A DNA stretch of 64,000 nucleotides. It comes from Metallyticus violacea. Lineage: Eukaryota > Arthropoda > Insecta > Mantodea > Metallyticidae. The notes under the pieces were generated by a model. The model did no database searches, was not told where the DNA came from, and worked only from the letters and a program-made list of their open reading frames with translations. A program made the translations under genes and the position numbers. The stretch's first letter is position 1, and each line of letters starts with the position of its first letter. Below, piece by piece: positions 35,858 to 47,184 of the stretch. The stretch lies in the NCBI GenBank assembly GCA_030762175.1, contig CM060838.1:21386001-21450000 (forward strand), written 5' to 3'.

Positions 35858-37390
35858 ACCTTTCGATTCGATCCTACTCTACGTCCTCGTCCTCTAAACA
35901 AATGACTGTCGTGGGGCGGATATTCTGCATGATCGCGCGCAGAACTTGTATGTCACAGACGATAATATAGCATATAATATATTTACTGCAAACGTTTAGT
36001 TTACCAAGCAAGTGAGAGACAGTTTTGTAAATATCTTGACAATGTGATGCTGGTTTATAAATCTTTCTGAGCTTAGCGCTTCTTACTTCTAGTTTCAACC
36101 CTCCTGAAGAATCATTTTATATTTATATCCCAAACAAATAGCAGAAAATTGAGCTGGCAGAAATTAAGAGGGTCTTATGAAAGATGCCCTTGACAAGTCA
36201 GTGGTGAGGATAATGTGATTTTGGAGTGATTCAGAATAGCAACAAAAATCAAGAAATTCAGCTGAAAATATTGCTACTAGAAAAAGTAACAGTTAGTATT
36301 AGGTTACTTATGTTTTGGGGGCCATGAACTGACTGAACGGATTGTAAACGGCAAAGAGTGTTCTTCAGCATGAAATAATAAATAAAGACGAATCAGTCGG
36401 TGCTTAGTTAGAAGAACAGAAAGCAGTGGGGGCCAAAGCAGAATGGGTCTTAAAAAGTGCGTGTACTAATGAACGAGATAACACGAAATTGTCTACCTTT
36501 CTGTGGCAACACTAGCAAAAAACGTGTGAGATCTACACTGAGAGACGTGAAGTTTTTCTCGCATGGCTGGGTCAGAGTCATTGACTGTTTTGGCACAATA
36601 TCCCAGTAAATTCCCCGTTCTTGACAGTGTTTCGTCCAGAAACGTGTGGTTCTCGTCCATATACCCCCTTCACAAATACTCAACACTGAGAATATGCCAC
36701 GGTTTCTACACACTGTTATCTTCTAAATAGCCGAATATCTTCAGAATGAATGTTTCTGGCGCTAATACTTTTGCTGGCCCGAAGGCTGCCATCATTGACA
36801 GGGGGCGAGGAACCAAATGTTGCCCATGGGATTGGTTACGGAGGAAAAGAAAGGGCTCCTCTTAATGTTAGCACAATGACCGCCTGCTCATTGTTCTCAC
36901 CCCGCTGTTGAGACAGCTGTCATTGGGGTCCCTTCCCCCCGCTGGCCTGCCAGTCAAGTAGATCCGCCCCTAGCAGCAGGCCTTTTCGGACAGGCGACTT
37001 GCTCCACCCCGCTACCCCCTCCCCCAGCTTAGGTATACATCCCTTTAATTCCTGTAGAGGTCATTTCTTGACTTTGATAGCTGCTTTCTTTGGCTGGCCC
37101 CCACGTCACTTTCTCACCTTCTGTATTGTCTGCCATTATACCCCATGCCTGATCTTCTTCTTCTTCTTTCCTTCACTGGTTCATTCTTAATTGTTTTTCC
37201 CTTCACTGGTTTCATCCGTTCTTTGTTGCCATTTTCGTCCTCTGTGTACCTTTCCTTTATTTCTTTTTCTTTTCTTTAGTTGCTTAGATTTTCTTTCTTT
37301 ATGTTAAATACTTAACCAAACATGTTGCTTTTTTAGCGGCTGGAAGATGGCAGATATCTCAGGCTCTCGCATTTTGGAAGTTAGCAGTCT
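35858..37390. other. unassigned, including a GC-richer part and a pyrimidine-rich tract
   Basis: Around 36760-37010 the sequence is GC-richer than its surroundings. From about 37010 to 37310 the plus strand is pyrimidine-rich. The minus-strand frame 36450-36713 (87 codons) has no domain I recognise. Confidence 0.4.
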
Positions 37391-37643
37391 TTGATTTGTT
37401 TTATTTACGGACGCTCTCAGCTCATCAGCATCCCATTCATTTGCTCAGAAGTCTCTTCTTTCAGGCTTGAGGTTCTTGTTCTTGCCGTAAAAAATACTGG
37501 AACCCACGGCTTTACTTCCTTTCCGAAGAAAGCCATACCGACGAATTTTACCCCCGAAAAAATATATTGGTTCTGGCCGGGATTAAACTCTCGATCTTGG
37601 GTTTACCAGGCAAGTATGGCTACCACTACACCACCAGGACAGA
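37391..37643 (-). mobile_element. SINE-A copy (reverse orientation)
   Basis: The reverse complement starts TGTCCTGGTGGTGTAGTGGT, retains the B-box region (AGAGTTTAATCCCGGCC) and body, but lacks about 40 bp near the 3' end around the GGCCGTTTCACGCCC segment. Confidence 0.9.
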
Positions 37644-37644
37644 T

Positions 37645-38645
37645 AGTTGACAGTCGAGGTGCATTCAACATTTCTGAGGATAGGGAACTTTGTAAACAGT
37701 GCCTGTCATGTGAAATGCTTTGGTTTACGATACATTTTTGTTTCACTCTCAATGGCATCATGGTGAATGGTTGCTGTGGTTGGATTCTCCGCACTGATTT
37801 CCGCTTATTCCAATGCCTTAATAAATTGCTTACCCCAATATGTGCACGTTTTAAATTTAATATATTCGCTAAATGCTCTTTTTTTTTTTTTTTTTTTTTT
37901 TTTTCCTCTGCTTCCCTTGTATGACTATTTTTTAAATTAATTACACTGTAATTTTTTTTCTGCGATAAACTTTTGTTTATTCTATTCTTTTATGCTTCAT
38001 CATCATCTTATGGTTGATAATACTTTGCCTAACTTCGAATTCAAACAATTTACCTTAATTTTTTGTAGTTTATTTGCTGCTAGTTTTCTATTTGTGAAAG
38101 GTATTCCGCTTTTGTGTTGCTTTTTTCTCACTTTGTCCTCTTGAAAGAATTTCCAAAAATGTTTGTCGTGGGAAGAGGTTTTCCATAATAAAGCACGTTG
38201 TTTATGTAAGTTATCAATGCGTAACAGCAGAAGCAGGTGGGACAGCCTGACTTGTCCTGACCAGGGACACAGAAACTGCTGTTGACCGGTATAATAGTCG
38301 AAGTATGACATTTAAGTTCTTACGTAAAGGTAGTAAGTAAGGTACGGGCGATCGGAATACAAACTGGAATGACTGGACCACTTCTGCAAGGGTTCACTTG
38401 CTCTGAAATCGGGTCATTTTTATTTTATACCTAGGGACACCTCTACATGTTACTTCAAGAGAACACGCGACTTTCTAGCCCCGCATTTTCGCCCAGATAT
38501 GTCCTTGGGTACTAGGGCAGAACCGCTAATAGTTCAGAGCAGCTGTCCTAAGAGAGTTTGAAGCGTAAATTCTGCAGACAGCACAATGGAACCCGATGCT
38601 CACCGTTCAACAGACCTACAAAGCTGAAAACATTTCTCTTACACC
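37645..38645. other. unassigned spacer with a poly-T run
   Basis: A T run of about 25 lies near 37879-37903. No gene recognised. Confidence 0.5.
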
Positions 38646-39557
38646 CCATTCACAATGAAAATCGTAAAATAAGACATAAACGTTGACTTAGTAATGTAGA
38701 CATTCAGAATGAAAGACGCAGAAGCCAATCAAAAATAAGAACAAGCGAAGAACAATAAACAGCTGATAGAAAATGGCTGCTTCTGAGCAGACGGTGGTAG
38801 CGTTTATGCATAAGCAAAGTGCATTAACTAATTTGCTTGGAATAATATGAGCAAGGATAGCTCTCTTATAATGCGATTAAACTTTTGTTCATTGACGCCA
38901 TTCTGTCTACGGAGTCTTTGGATCTCTTTACCATAACTGGCCCTTACACGGAGCACGGAAATCAAAAGCAACACCTGCTGCTAACTGCAAGTCCCGAGCG
39001 ACAGCGGAGAGAGCCGAACTACTGACAGTGTAAATGTTGCATGTGTTAATTATTTGTTACACATAATGTGACCTATGCTTTGTCCTCCGTAACTTTTAAA
39101 TATAAATTTATAGGGGATTGTTAGGCAGGTAAAATATTGTAACGTTGGCAAATCTGCTCTTATTGGAATTCGGAATTAACTCGCTAACCTCAGGTAAATC
39201 CTAGAAACCGGTGGACCCAGTGGTTTTTCGTAAATATAAACAGATAGAGGCGGGTAAATCATTGTAATGGTGACAAAACCCCTTTGCCGTTACGCTTGAA
39301 AGACAATATCTAGTTATATCTGTGGTAGTAGTACCTTCGGCTCTCTCCGCCGTGCCTCGGGACTTGCAGCAGCATGGGTTGAATTTATTTCCGTGCTCCG
39401 TGTATGGATAAATTCTACCACAGAGCTCAAAACAGAGGAGCTGTGTTCTAATTGACTGGTTTCTTAAGTTTAAGTTAGACGTAGACGCAAAACCTTGGTC
39501 CTTGCAAACATCCAAGTTTACGTCTAATTGTAGTTTTACGTGATTCATTGTGAATGG
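38646..39557. mobile_element. possible outer fold-back element enclosing the 38947-39402 element
   Basis: The left margin reads CCATTCACAATGAAAATCG and then AAGACATAAAC. The right margin, reverse complemented, reads CCATTCACAATGAATCACG and then TAGACGTAAAC. This gives an imperfect inverted repeat of about 45 bp whose outer 14 bp are perfect. A second related motif (CATTCAGAATGAAAG) lies just inside the left arm. No coding capacity was found. The target-site duplication is not clear. Confidence 0.45.
38947..39402. mobile_element. MITE-like element with about 75-bp inverted repeats and TA target
   Basis: It starts CACGGAGCACGGAAATCAAA and ends TTTATTTCCGTGCTCCGTG, with TA on both sides (38945-38946, 39403-39404). 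The arms continue inward with matching GCAAGTCCCGAG and GGAGAGAGCCGAA segments (with gaps). Inside, two similar 30-bp units form a direct repeat, GGCAGGTAAAATATTGTAAC near 39125 and GGCGGGTAAATCATTGTAAT near 39250. No coding potential. Probably a non-autonomous TA-targeting DNA element. Confidence 0.72.
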
Positions 39558-40037
39558 TTCCATTATGCGAATGGGGCCTTGCATTTCCAACAGACATTGC
39601 GTCTCGTCATGCTGGAAGTGGTATCGCTAGGGACATCATATCTTTGCTTGGTCTCCATATGACTTTGTTCACAAGTTAATGCGTAAGCGCCGCGCCACTT
39701 GCAAAGGAAATTAACGATGTCTGTGTACAGTAGGCGAAATGCAATCAAGCTAAATTTTGCTGACGTGCTCACTGAAAAGGAATAAGATTACAGGATCTGG
39801 AACGAAACATTGCACCCCCCCCCCAAAAAAAAGCAGCTGCGGTATGAAAGACAATAATTTTGTAATTTTTGAAATCCGATTTACATTTTTTCGCAAATTC
39901 GGTGGTTTAATCTTGATTAAACATCTATTTCAAGTATATCAATATGCGCCATGCCACGTAAATATAAACATTGAAGAAACTCTCTAAAAAGTTCTTAATA
40001 CATCACCGTTGGCGAGAAAAACTGTTCAACACACCAG

Positions 40038-40089
<52 letters not shown>

Positions 40090-40489
40090 AAGTAGACTAA
40101 ATCCAGAGCGAGTTTATATGCTGTTGTTTTTAAATACAAAATCCCCTTTAAATCTTTCTGACTTATTTAGATTGTCCTGAATTAGTTCAGTATTTAACTT
40201 TTTATTAACTATAAAATAAACAGTTTTTTTTATTTTTCTTAATTTTCTTAATTAATAATGTAGAGAAAAAGAATCTAGTGTTTCATATTTGGAGTTTATT
40301 TATATTAACTCTTGAAATAATGCTCCCGCACTACACTTGCTTTAATTTAAAAGGTTTTTAAATGTTATTATTAAAGAACAATGTAAAAAATGTGAACGTT
40401 AATTCAAATATTTATGATGAAAAAATGTAAATGCAACTAAAAACTCATTCTTTCTCTGTATTTACCCTATCCGTTTGTAAGTCTTTACA
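39558..40489. other. unassigned spacer with a long poly-A
   Basis: Apart from the A run at 40043-40087 nothing is recognised. The run is not preceded by a recognisable retroposed sequence. Confidence 0.45.
40043..40087 (+). repeat. uninterrupted poly-A tract of about 45 bases
   Basis: Homopolymer following CCAGAATTT. It is the longest homopolymer noticed in the window. Confidence 0.95.
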
Positions 40490-40800
40490 CATCCATGCCC
40501 TGGCCAGTCGCCTGTCGGGAAACTATTTACTCTGAACACATACATAGAGTGCACATGCACACTGAAGGGCTTCCTGAATGAACGGTCATTCCTATGTCAG
40601 GGTCGCCTCGATGACAGCACAAACACAGATAGAAGGGACTAAGATAAATAATGAAATGGAAGATAAATTTGTGTCAGGGAAATAATAACCCAGAAAACCG
40701 CATAAAATCTCAGTTCAGGTTAGTGGACCGCAGAATTTGAACCAAGGACATCCCAAATGCATGTCCTAAGCGCCATTGTCTGAGCTAATCGCTCGGTTAT
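40490..40800 (-). mobile_element. possible tRNA-derived SINE (reverse orientation)
   Basis: The reverse complement of 40725-40800 has a tRNA-like order. An A-box-like GCGATTAGCTCAGACAATGG is followed by an arm GCGCTTAGGACATGC and a B box CTTGGTTCAAATTC. About 230 bp of non-tRNA sequence follow it. No second copy was identified in the window, so it may be a SINE or a degenerate tRNA-like relic. Confidence 0.42.
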
Positions 40801-40801
40801 G

Positions 40802-41559
40802 TCAAGAAAAAATACTTTTCTTAATAAATAGGGATGTGCTTTTGAAAACTGTAGCTGTTCTTAAATTTGTATTTAATGTGGTTTCCAATTTAGCTTCAAT
40901 TAAAACTTTTAATTCTAAATAAGTATTTTTCTTATTCTTATTACTATACGTATATGAAAGATTCGGGAATTTCCATGGATTCAACAAATTTTTAGGAATT
41001 GAATTCAAATACGATGAAATTTAGGAACCGTTCCATCTTTACTGTAATTATTCTAAATTTGGAAAAAAAAAAAAAATTGTAGCCATATTGCTATGAACAA
41101 ATAAAGGACCCCCCCCCCCGCCTTTGAATGTACTTTAAACTCTATAAATTTGAAGCTAAACATAAAATACACACAAAAAATATGTAATAATCTAGAAAAT
41201 TGCTGTGTTTAGGGATATACCTATTTTTAATGAATGTTAATTATTTAGGAAGTTAAAAACTTTCGAATTTTGTGTACTGATAATTTCGGCAGATAATACA
41301 GTTCTATTATCGCTCTGATTAATGCTCACACTTCAGAGCCCTGTGAAACTACAGGCATGGCCATTATCGTGTGCAATTTAAACAAGAGGTCTTTCTGGTT
41401 CCTTACTGTAGCCAGGACACGTGTGGGACATATGATAAACCTGGGTTGTCATTACCCGAGAGATTACAGAGGACAGCTACAAGCTGAATTATATAAAAGG
41501 TTATTAACCCCCAAAACCTGCAAAAAAATAAATGCTTATTAATTTTAAAATACAATAGT
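40802..41559. other. unassigned AT-rich spacer
   Basis: Contains short A and C homopolymers near 41060 and 41110; no gene recognised. Confidence 0.5.
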
Positions 41560-41850
41560 TCATCACTAGACGACAAACGTGGATAAAGAATAAATTTTCT
41601 CATTCGTATCGTACATAAAAGGACGTTCTTCAATACTATATATATTGGCATAACTAACGAAGAACAATTAGCATAATTTACACTTAATAAAAGCACTGAG
41701 TAAAACACGAACGCACAACTATTAGCTGACAAAGCCTCCCTCAAATTAACTACAAGCTGCTACCTGCACATACATTATAAGGCCTTCACTACTTGTTTCT
41801 CCTAGTACGCAGCCGCACTCTGCCGGCCCGTACTTCAAATAATCTCATTG
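41560..41850 (-). mobile_element. family C fragment (5' half)
   Basis: Matches the right half of the family C copy at 30927-31506, including ACAAGCTGCTACCTGCACAT and the terminus AATAATCTCATTG followed by TA at 41851-41852. The transposase C-terminal half is missing, so the left boundary is approximate. Confidence 0.7.
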
Positions 41851-41852
41851 TA

Positions 41853-42696
41853 TTTCTATGAGCATAAAGAAATTTATATATACTTTTGACCTGTCACTAT
41901 TAAAGACATAAGCTAAATTCTTGCAACATATTTTCGTCAAAAATTGCTTGATAGTACAGAATCTTTAACGTTATTACTTCTAAACTATATCCTGAAGTTA
42001 AAAATAAGAAAAATGAATAGCCTATAAAATCCTTGTTGGCATAGGCCTCCTTTACTGAATTTATCTCATTTGGTGAGCTGTTCGAATGAGTTTTTGGGTG
42101 TTGCCCATATTCTCTTTTTCGATACACATGCACACGCCTACGCAAACACACCTTCGATGTCCTATTTGTAACCTTTGAATAGGTAATCACTTATTGCATA
42201 TGGAAAAGCTAGCAAAATCCAGTCTTCCATATTTACGGTTCCTGTATTTGAAGTCTTCTGGTTAGTTCCTTCCATACATCTCTGTGCCCTGCTACTCAGA
42301 TACACGTTCCTCGTGGATCTGAGTCGAGCAGAAGCCAGAAGCCAGTACAGGTCACCTGGGAATGTTTTAATAGTTGTAGTTTCCTGTAAATAACTCTCAT
42401 CGAATCCAAGAGCTTAAATCTCTTTTGTGTGCTGGATTTATGACTAAGAAAGCAGTGGTACCTATAGATGGTTTTTGCCTCCGCAGTTGCTGGGAGATCT
42501 CATTCAAATGACCTTACTCATCAAGAAACCTGCACCTCGAATTACAGCATGCTTTGCAATTTCCTTCTTTTTGCACCTTCATCAAAAAGCGAAGAATACA
42601 TTTCGTGTTTCTTGCTACTGCTTTAGCTCTGTTACAAATATCCGGTTAGTGCACCTCAAAGGTAATGAAATTCATTTCTTTTTGCCAGTTTTTATA
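41853..42696. other. unassigned spacer
   Basis: No gene or element recognised; frames at 41900-42190 and 42475-42720 lack recognisable domains. Confidence 0.45.
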
Positions 42697-42896
42697 GTGC
42701 TAACCATACTTGCCTCCTAGACCCAAAGTCGCAAGTTCAAATCCGGCCAGGAGCGATGGGGTCTTAGGGGTTTACAAATTTTAAATATAGCTTTCTTCGG
42801 AAAGAAAGTGAAGGCCTGAAAGAACAAGTCTCAGAGCAAAATTTATCGGCAAATGGGATGCTAATGACCAAAGACTTTAAAGACCGACGCCGTCCT
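42697..42896 (+). mobile_element. SINE-A copy, strongly degenerate
   Basis: It starts inside the head at GTGCTAACCATACTTGCCTC, keeps the B box (AAGTTCAAATCCGGCC), has lost parts of the body and ends near AAAGACTTTAAAGACCGACG. The oldest-looking SINE-A here. Confidence 0.8.
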
Positions 42897-42969
42897 GTTA
42901 GGAAATTTTCCTCAAACATTTAAAGCTATAAACAAAAAAAAATAAATAAATAAAAAAGAGACGACCCTC

Positions 42970-44450
42970 CCAAACATAGGCCTACTTCCTTGGTGTCTAT
43001 ATTGAAAGCATTATGGAAACACAGATTTATGAACACTTTGAAATAAAATATTTGTTTTCGGAGAATTAATTTGATTTTAGGAATGGTCGAAATAATATTA
43101 AAGTGTTAAGTTAATTATATAATTAATTTTATTTGGAGATCATGAATATCTTACTGCTATTTTTGTGGCCTCAGTAAGGCCTTAGGTAGTGATATAAGGA
43201 TCAACGTCTTGGGATCGAGGGCTTAAACTGGAATTAATTAGTTCTTATTTTTTAAATCGTAGACAGTCTGTGAAAAGCAATTATATTTATTCGGATCTTG
43301 ATATGATCAAGCACGGAGTGCCACAAGGATCTGTAATTGGCCCGATTTTATTTTTATTATGAGCCAAGATTTATATGAAAACGTTACCCGCTTACTCTAT
43401 TGGTTATTGGATGATACAACCTTTTGATAATAAATATATACATTCTGAACTTGAAACAGAAAGTAGGTATTCAGGAGCCTGGTTTAATAATAATGATTTT
43501 TTTAAACGTTAGTTAATTCATAATATAAGTCTGTAATAGTTAAATAATTAATAAAATTAATATTTTTATACCATAAATAATACCTATAAAATGAATATAT
43601 TTAATAATATTTTATATTCATACTAATACTTTTAATACAATAAATTACTACACTACTTTTAACAAACCTTCTTCCAAACGCACAATACTCCTAAGTTATT
43701 CCACTGATTAATAATAACTAACTTATTTTCAAGATTTGACCCCTCCTCCTCCATTAATAATATAACATTAAATTGATTAAGAACTACGTTGGAGATTATT
43801 GTTCAAACATATTAATTTTACTTTGAAAAACAGAGAAGAAAACCGAGCTATAAGATGCTACGCATTTTTGTAGATGGTTCCTTGAATTGGTCTAATCATA
43901 ATCGATTATTTGAATAATAAACTCTCGAAAATAACATTACTTTTACAGAGTTTGATGAATCTGGTTCCTTGGATTACGTTAAGATGTCATGTTTTGCTTA
44001 TTTTCAAAGTAATATACAATATGGCCTATTGCTATGGGGTAACTTTGTGTATATTCTTAAAATATTAAATATTCAAAAAATTGCTGTAGGAACTATGTGT
44101 ATAGTGTCTCTGTTTAAGCAATTAAACCTTATGACTGTGATATATGCAAATATTTTAGAGGTTGTGCTCTGGGTTAAGGATAATATTCATACTTGCCTAA
44201 ACATAAAGAAAAATACAATTACTACACACTATAATAATTTAACATGCCTAGATACAGTTTAAATAAGACTAAGAACAATTTTTATTTATGTGATTTCAGG
44301 ATTGGTAATAAATTTCTTTTGAATTATTTTGAATTGGACATAGTAAGTTTAAAACGTCTTACATCTGATTGCCCCTTGAATAGACCGTTTTATAATTTAA
44401 AAGAATTCTTTTTAGAGCCACATTATACGTTGACAATTAACCTCTTGCGT
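42970..44450 (+). pseudogene. LINE (non-LTR retrotransposon) reverse transcriptase remnant
   Basis: Frameshifted reverse transcriptase in the plus orientation. Near 42985 the sequence reads PLVSILKALWKHRF-like, and at 43310-43355 it reads HGVPQGSVIGPILF, the conserved region before the catalytic motif. The YxDD motif region near 43400 is degenerate. The C-terminal region is open at 43969-44262 (IQYGLLLWGN, then IQKIAVGTMC), continuing at 44244-44531 with RYSLNKTKNNFYLCDFRIGN. Element D lies immediately downstream. Many stops; clade not assigned. Confidence 0.82.
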
Positions 44451-44468
44451 GTCTATAGCAATATAATA

Positions 44469-44978
44469 CAGAATGCGGCAGAAGCAATGATCCTTTGTCG
44501 TAAGAACGTGGCCTTCCATCCGATATGTTAAGGGCTTGGGAATGCCGACCAACTGGACTTCGCTCTAAATCAGGTCTTGCTGTTGCCATGTTTATGGAGT
44601 GCGAACTGTAAGTGGCCTGCCAGATGGCTTCTTGTTTTGTCATGAACTGCCTGGCCCATCTCGTAATCGCCTTCCGTGACGGAGCTTGTCCATTCCGGCC
44701 GATGCCGAAACGTTGCCGAAACAAAAGCTGCATTCTTACGACACAATCACCACATTTGAAAAAAGTTTCAATTGTAAACGCACCACGCTCATTCAGCTTG
44801 CGCCCCCATACTAAGAGCCAAGTATGTGCCGAGGAGCGAGCTGCCAAGGTCATGTAATATGACGTATAGAAAATGCATTGAGCTACACAACGCAATGGTA
44901 CAAACATCGTCTCTCTAAGAAGCAGTGACCAACAATAGCGCACGATTTAAAATGGATCATTATTTCTGCCGCATTCTG
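44469..44978 (-). mobile_element. family D TIR element encoding a DUF4817-type N-terminus (510 bp)
   Basis: Near-perfect 26-bp TIRs: CAGAATGCGGCAGAAGCAAT at the left and ATTATTTCTGCCGCATTCTG at the right, with TA on both sides. The minus-strand frame 44943 to 44437 (168 codons, running through the left TIR) contains ERGAFTIETFFKCGDCVVRM, then RFGIGRNGQAPSRKAITRWA and RQF. This is the DUF4817 helix-turn-helix found in insect Tc1/mariner-superfamily transposases. The rest of the frame (GRPRSYDKG and beyond) shows no catalytic motif. It looks like an internal deletion derivative that keeps only the DNA-binding part, and its open frame is unusually well preserved. Confidence 0.87.
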
Positions 44979-44979
44979 T

Positions 44980-45737
44980 ATGTTCACTGATATATATAAG
45001 TAAATAAACTAGGTTTCACATCACGGCTGTTCTTAACATGGTTTCAGGAGTTTCTTTAAGCGGTACTTTATCTTGTTTAAAGCGTTATACTGGGTTATTT
45101 TTCATTTGTAAAAAATATATTTCATTACTCTTCAGTTTTTCATATTTTACCACCCTTAGTGCAGTTATAGCGCCTGTTTCATTGCGTTGAGACTGGTCTT
45201 AAATATGCCTTATCTGGTCATTTCTTGTACGCATTAAGAATTTCGGTACTTCAACCCTGCTCAAGGGATGGCGTATGTCCCCCCAATTGGAGGACACCTC
45301 AAGGAGAATGAAGCGCAGAGGGAGACACCGGGAGGCCAGGAATCAAAGGAGGTGGGACACGAACGTAGAGGACATCCTCCTCTAAGGACCTCGAGCCCCT
45401 TAACAGGGTCGCTTTCATACCAGACGCCGGGGTACAAATATTTGCAAAGCCATCGTTACATGCACCAGGCACTTTTGAACCTGTAACACAACCAATGGAA
45501 TGAAATATGAGAGCGGAAAATTCGTAGAAAGAAAAGGTTTATTCCAACATTTGCGTAACTGAGAAAAACCAACTCGCCCCATTCAAATCCGGGATCTCCC
45601 GAATGCTAGTCCCAAGCCGTTACACCTGTCACCCGGACTACTGTGAAATGCACCCGCCGCAATCAGAAAAACATTTGTAGCCATGCATATTTTTATTTTA
45701 GTAATTCTTTTACTGAAAGCATAAAATTATACTGTAT

Positions 45738-45739
<2 letters not shown>
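44980..45739. other. unassigned, with a weak tRNA-like patch
   Basis: Near 45560-45650 the minus strand reads GGTGTAACGGCTTGGGACTA and GATCCCGGATTTGAATGG, faintly tRNA-like. I do not call it an element. Nothing else recognised. Confidence 0.35.

Positions 45740-45785
<46 letters not shown>
45740..45785 (+). repeat. (AAT)n microsatellite
   Basis: About 15 AAT units abutting the family C copy that follows. Confidence 0.95.
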
Positions 45786-46189
45786 TGTGTTATAAGAGAC
45801 GTAGAAAACGATGCCCCTTAGCGGCAGTACTTTCCTGCAAAAGGAATTCCCGTATTCCATATGAACAAGTTGGCGAACAGTTCCCCTTCTAGATAACGTT
45901 TGCCGGGATATTCTTGCGAATCCCTTAACCACTTCTCTGCAAGAATCTGTTTTCGCATATGTATCACAAATAAAAACCGTTTTTAACACTATATTTATAT
46001 AGTGCACAACTAACAGAGAACTATTAGCACACAGTTTACACACTTTGAAAGCACCAAGTAACACACGAACGCGTATACACTCTGACAAAGACTCTCACAG
46101 TAACGACAAGCTGCTACCTGAACGTGCATTATAGCCTTGACGACTAACTTTCCGCGCTCTGCCTGACCATAACTAAAATATCCTACCTA
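45786..46189 (-). mobile_element. family C element copy 3, left end replaced by microsatellite
   Basis: Matches 30927-31506: ACGATGCCCCTTAGCGGCAG, TCTGCAAGAATCTGTTTTCG and GACAAGCTGCTACCTGAACG are shared segments. The minus strand encodes TYAKTDSCREVVKGFARISR and RRGTVRQLV, a clearer DUF4817-like N-terminus than copy 1, followed by a degenerate C-terminus. The right end is degenerate and the left end is lost at the AAT repeat. It ends about 250 bp before the first recognised Polycomb exon. Confidence 0.78.
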
Positions 46190-46438
46190 TGCTTTAAATT
46201 AAGATATAGACGAGCTATTTTCCAAATGTATTTTCCTTGGCTACTGTACGGAATGTGTTGGAACGAGTTTTTAATTTTCTGGTGTTTTCACAAAGTAACG
46301 CATTCGTTCTCTCTGAACTATTGACGATATTCTTGTGTTTGTCCTTCTTTTTGGGTACATATCTAAGCTATAATAATTTGTAATTATAAAATATTTTATA
46401 TTTTAGCTTCTAAAGTAGCTTCTTTGCTTTGTTTTCAG

Positions 46439-46581
46439 GTTGGAGCAAGTGTTACTTTTCCGGATGGAAGAATCCGCAGTTCGGAGGCCTCGGGTTCGTG
46501 ACCTGAACGCACATCTGATTTGCGTCCTGTGCGGAGGCTACTATGTGGACGCCACGACCATTGTGGACTGCCTACACTCGT
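46439..46581 (+). CDS. Psc: Polycomb group RING finger protein (BMI1/Psc class), exon A with probable start codon
   Basis: The acceptor GTTTTCAG precedes 46439 and the donor GTGAGT starts at 46582. ATG at 46464 is followed by 39 codons and one base, ending CLHS+T. The preceding 25 nt are also open (LEQVLLFR), so coding could extend into an upstream exon, but 5'UTR is the simpler reading. The protein starts [18 protein letters not shown]. Then come the first RING zinc ligands: Cys20 and Cys23 (CVLCGG), Cys36 and His38 (CLH). The spacing equals that of human BMI1 and the surroundings ([16 protein letters not shown]) match PCGF2/4 proteins better than PCGF3 or PCGF1. Members are nuclear PRC1 subunits that pair with RING1/Sce for histone H2A monoubiquitination and silencing. 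Psc versus a Su(z)2-like paralogue cannot be decided without the C-terminus. Confidence 0.93.
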
Positions 46582-46930
46582 GTGAGTAGAATGCACGCTT
46601 TTGTGTGAACCCGAGGTTGGTCATGTCCATTGTTCCTTTCCTGGTGTAAATCTCACAATACAAAAGATTAAATTAAAACACTATGCGTTCTGTTCGCGGT
46701 TTAACGACGGAACTGTATTGTTTTTACTCTCTCTCCTGTGCCCAGGCATGAATCGTGCGGGGGAGGGGTGATGGTAGGTTTAATAAATCACCTGCGCGGA
46801 GGCAATGTATGTAATCAAAGTTTTAACTAGCTAAAGATGTTCATGGCCTTAGGGCATTGGGAATATTATATATTGTGGTTTTTTGGAAATAAATTGTAAC
46901 ATGAATGTGCTTCTCTTTCTCTCCCGAACT

Positions 46931-47157
46931 CGGCCAGGACCGATGGATTTTTTCGGGGCGTAAAAATCCTAAGTTTGACTTCCTTCTGAAGGGAAGTAAA
47001 GCCATGGTTCCCATGTCGTACATTTACGGCACGATAAAGAACCTCAATCCTGAAAGAAGAGGCCTCTTGAGCAAAATTTGTCGGCCGTTTCACGCCCTGA
47101 ATTGAAAGGGACGCTGATGACCTGAGATGTTAAAGAGCGTCCATAAATAAATCAAAT
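46931..47157 (+). mobile_element. SINE-A copy, 5'-truncated
   Basis: It starts at the end of the tRNA-like head (CGGCCAGGACCGATGGATTT) and runs through a well-preserved body to GAGCGTCCATAAATAAATCA. It lies about 350 bp after exon A, in the same orientation as the gene. Confidence 0.92.
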
Positions 47158-47184
47158 TAACAATCAACTTAATGAATAATAATA

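Noticed and set aside
37391..37924. 177-codon plus-strand open frame
   Set aside because: It is largely the antisense reading of a SINE-A copy plus a poly-T run. Similar frames recur in other reverse SINE-A copies.
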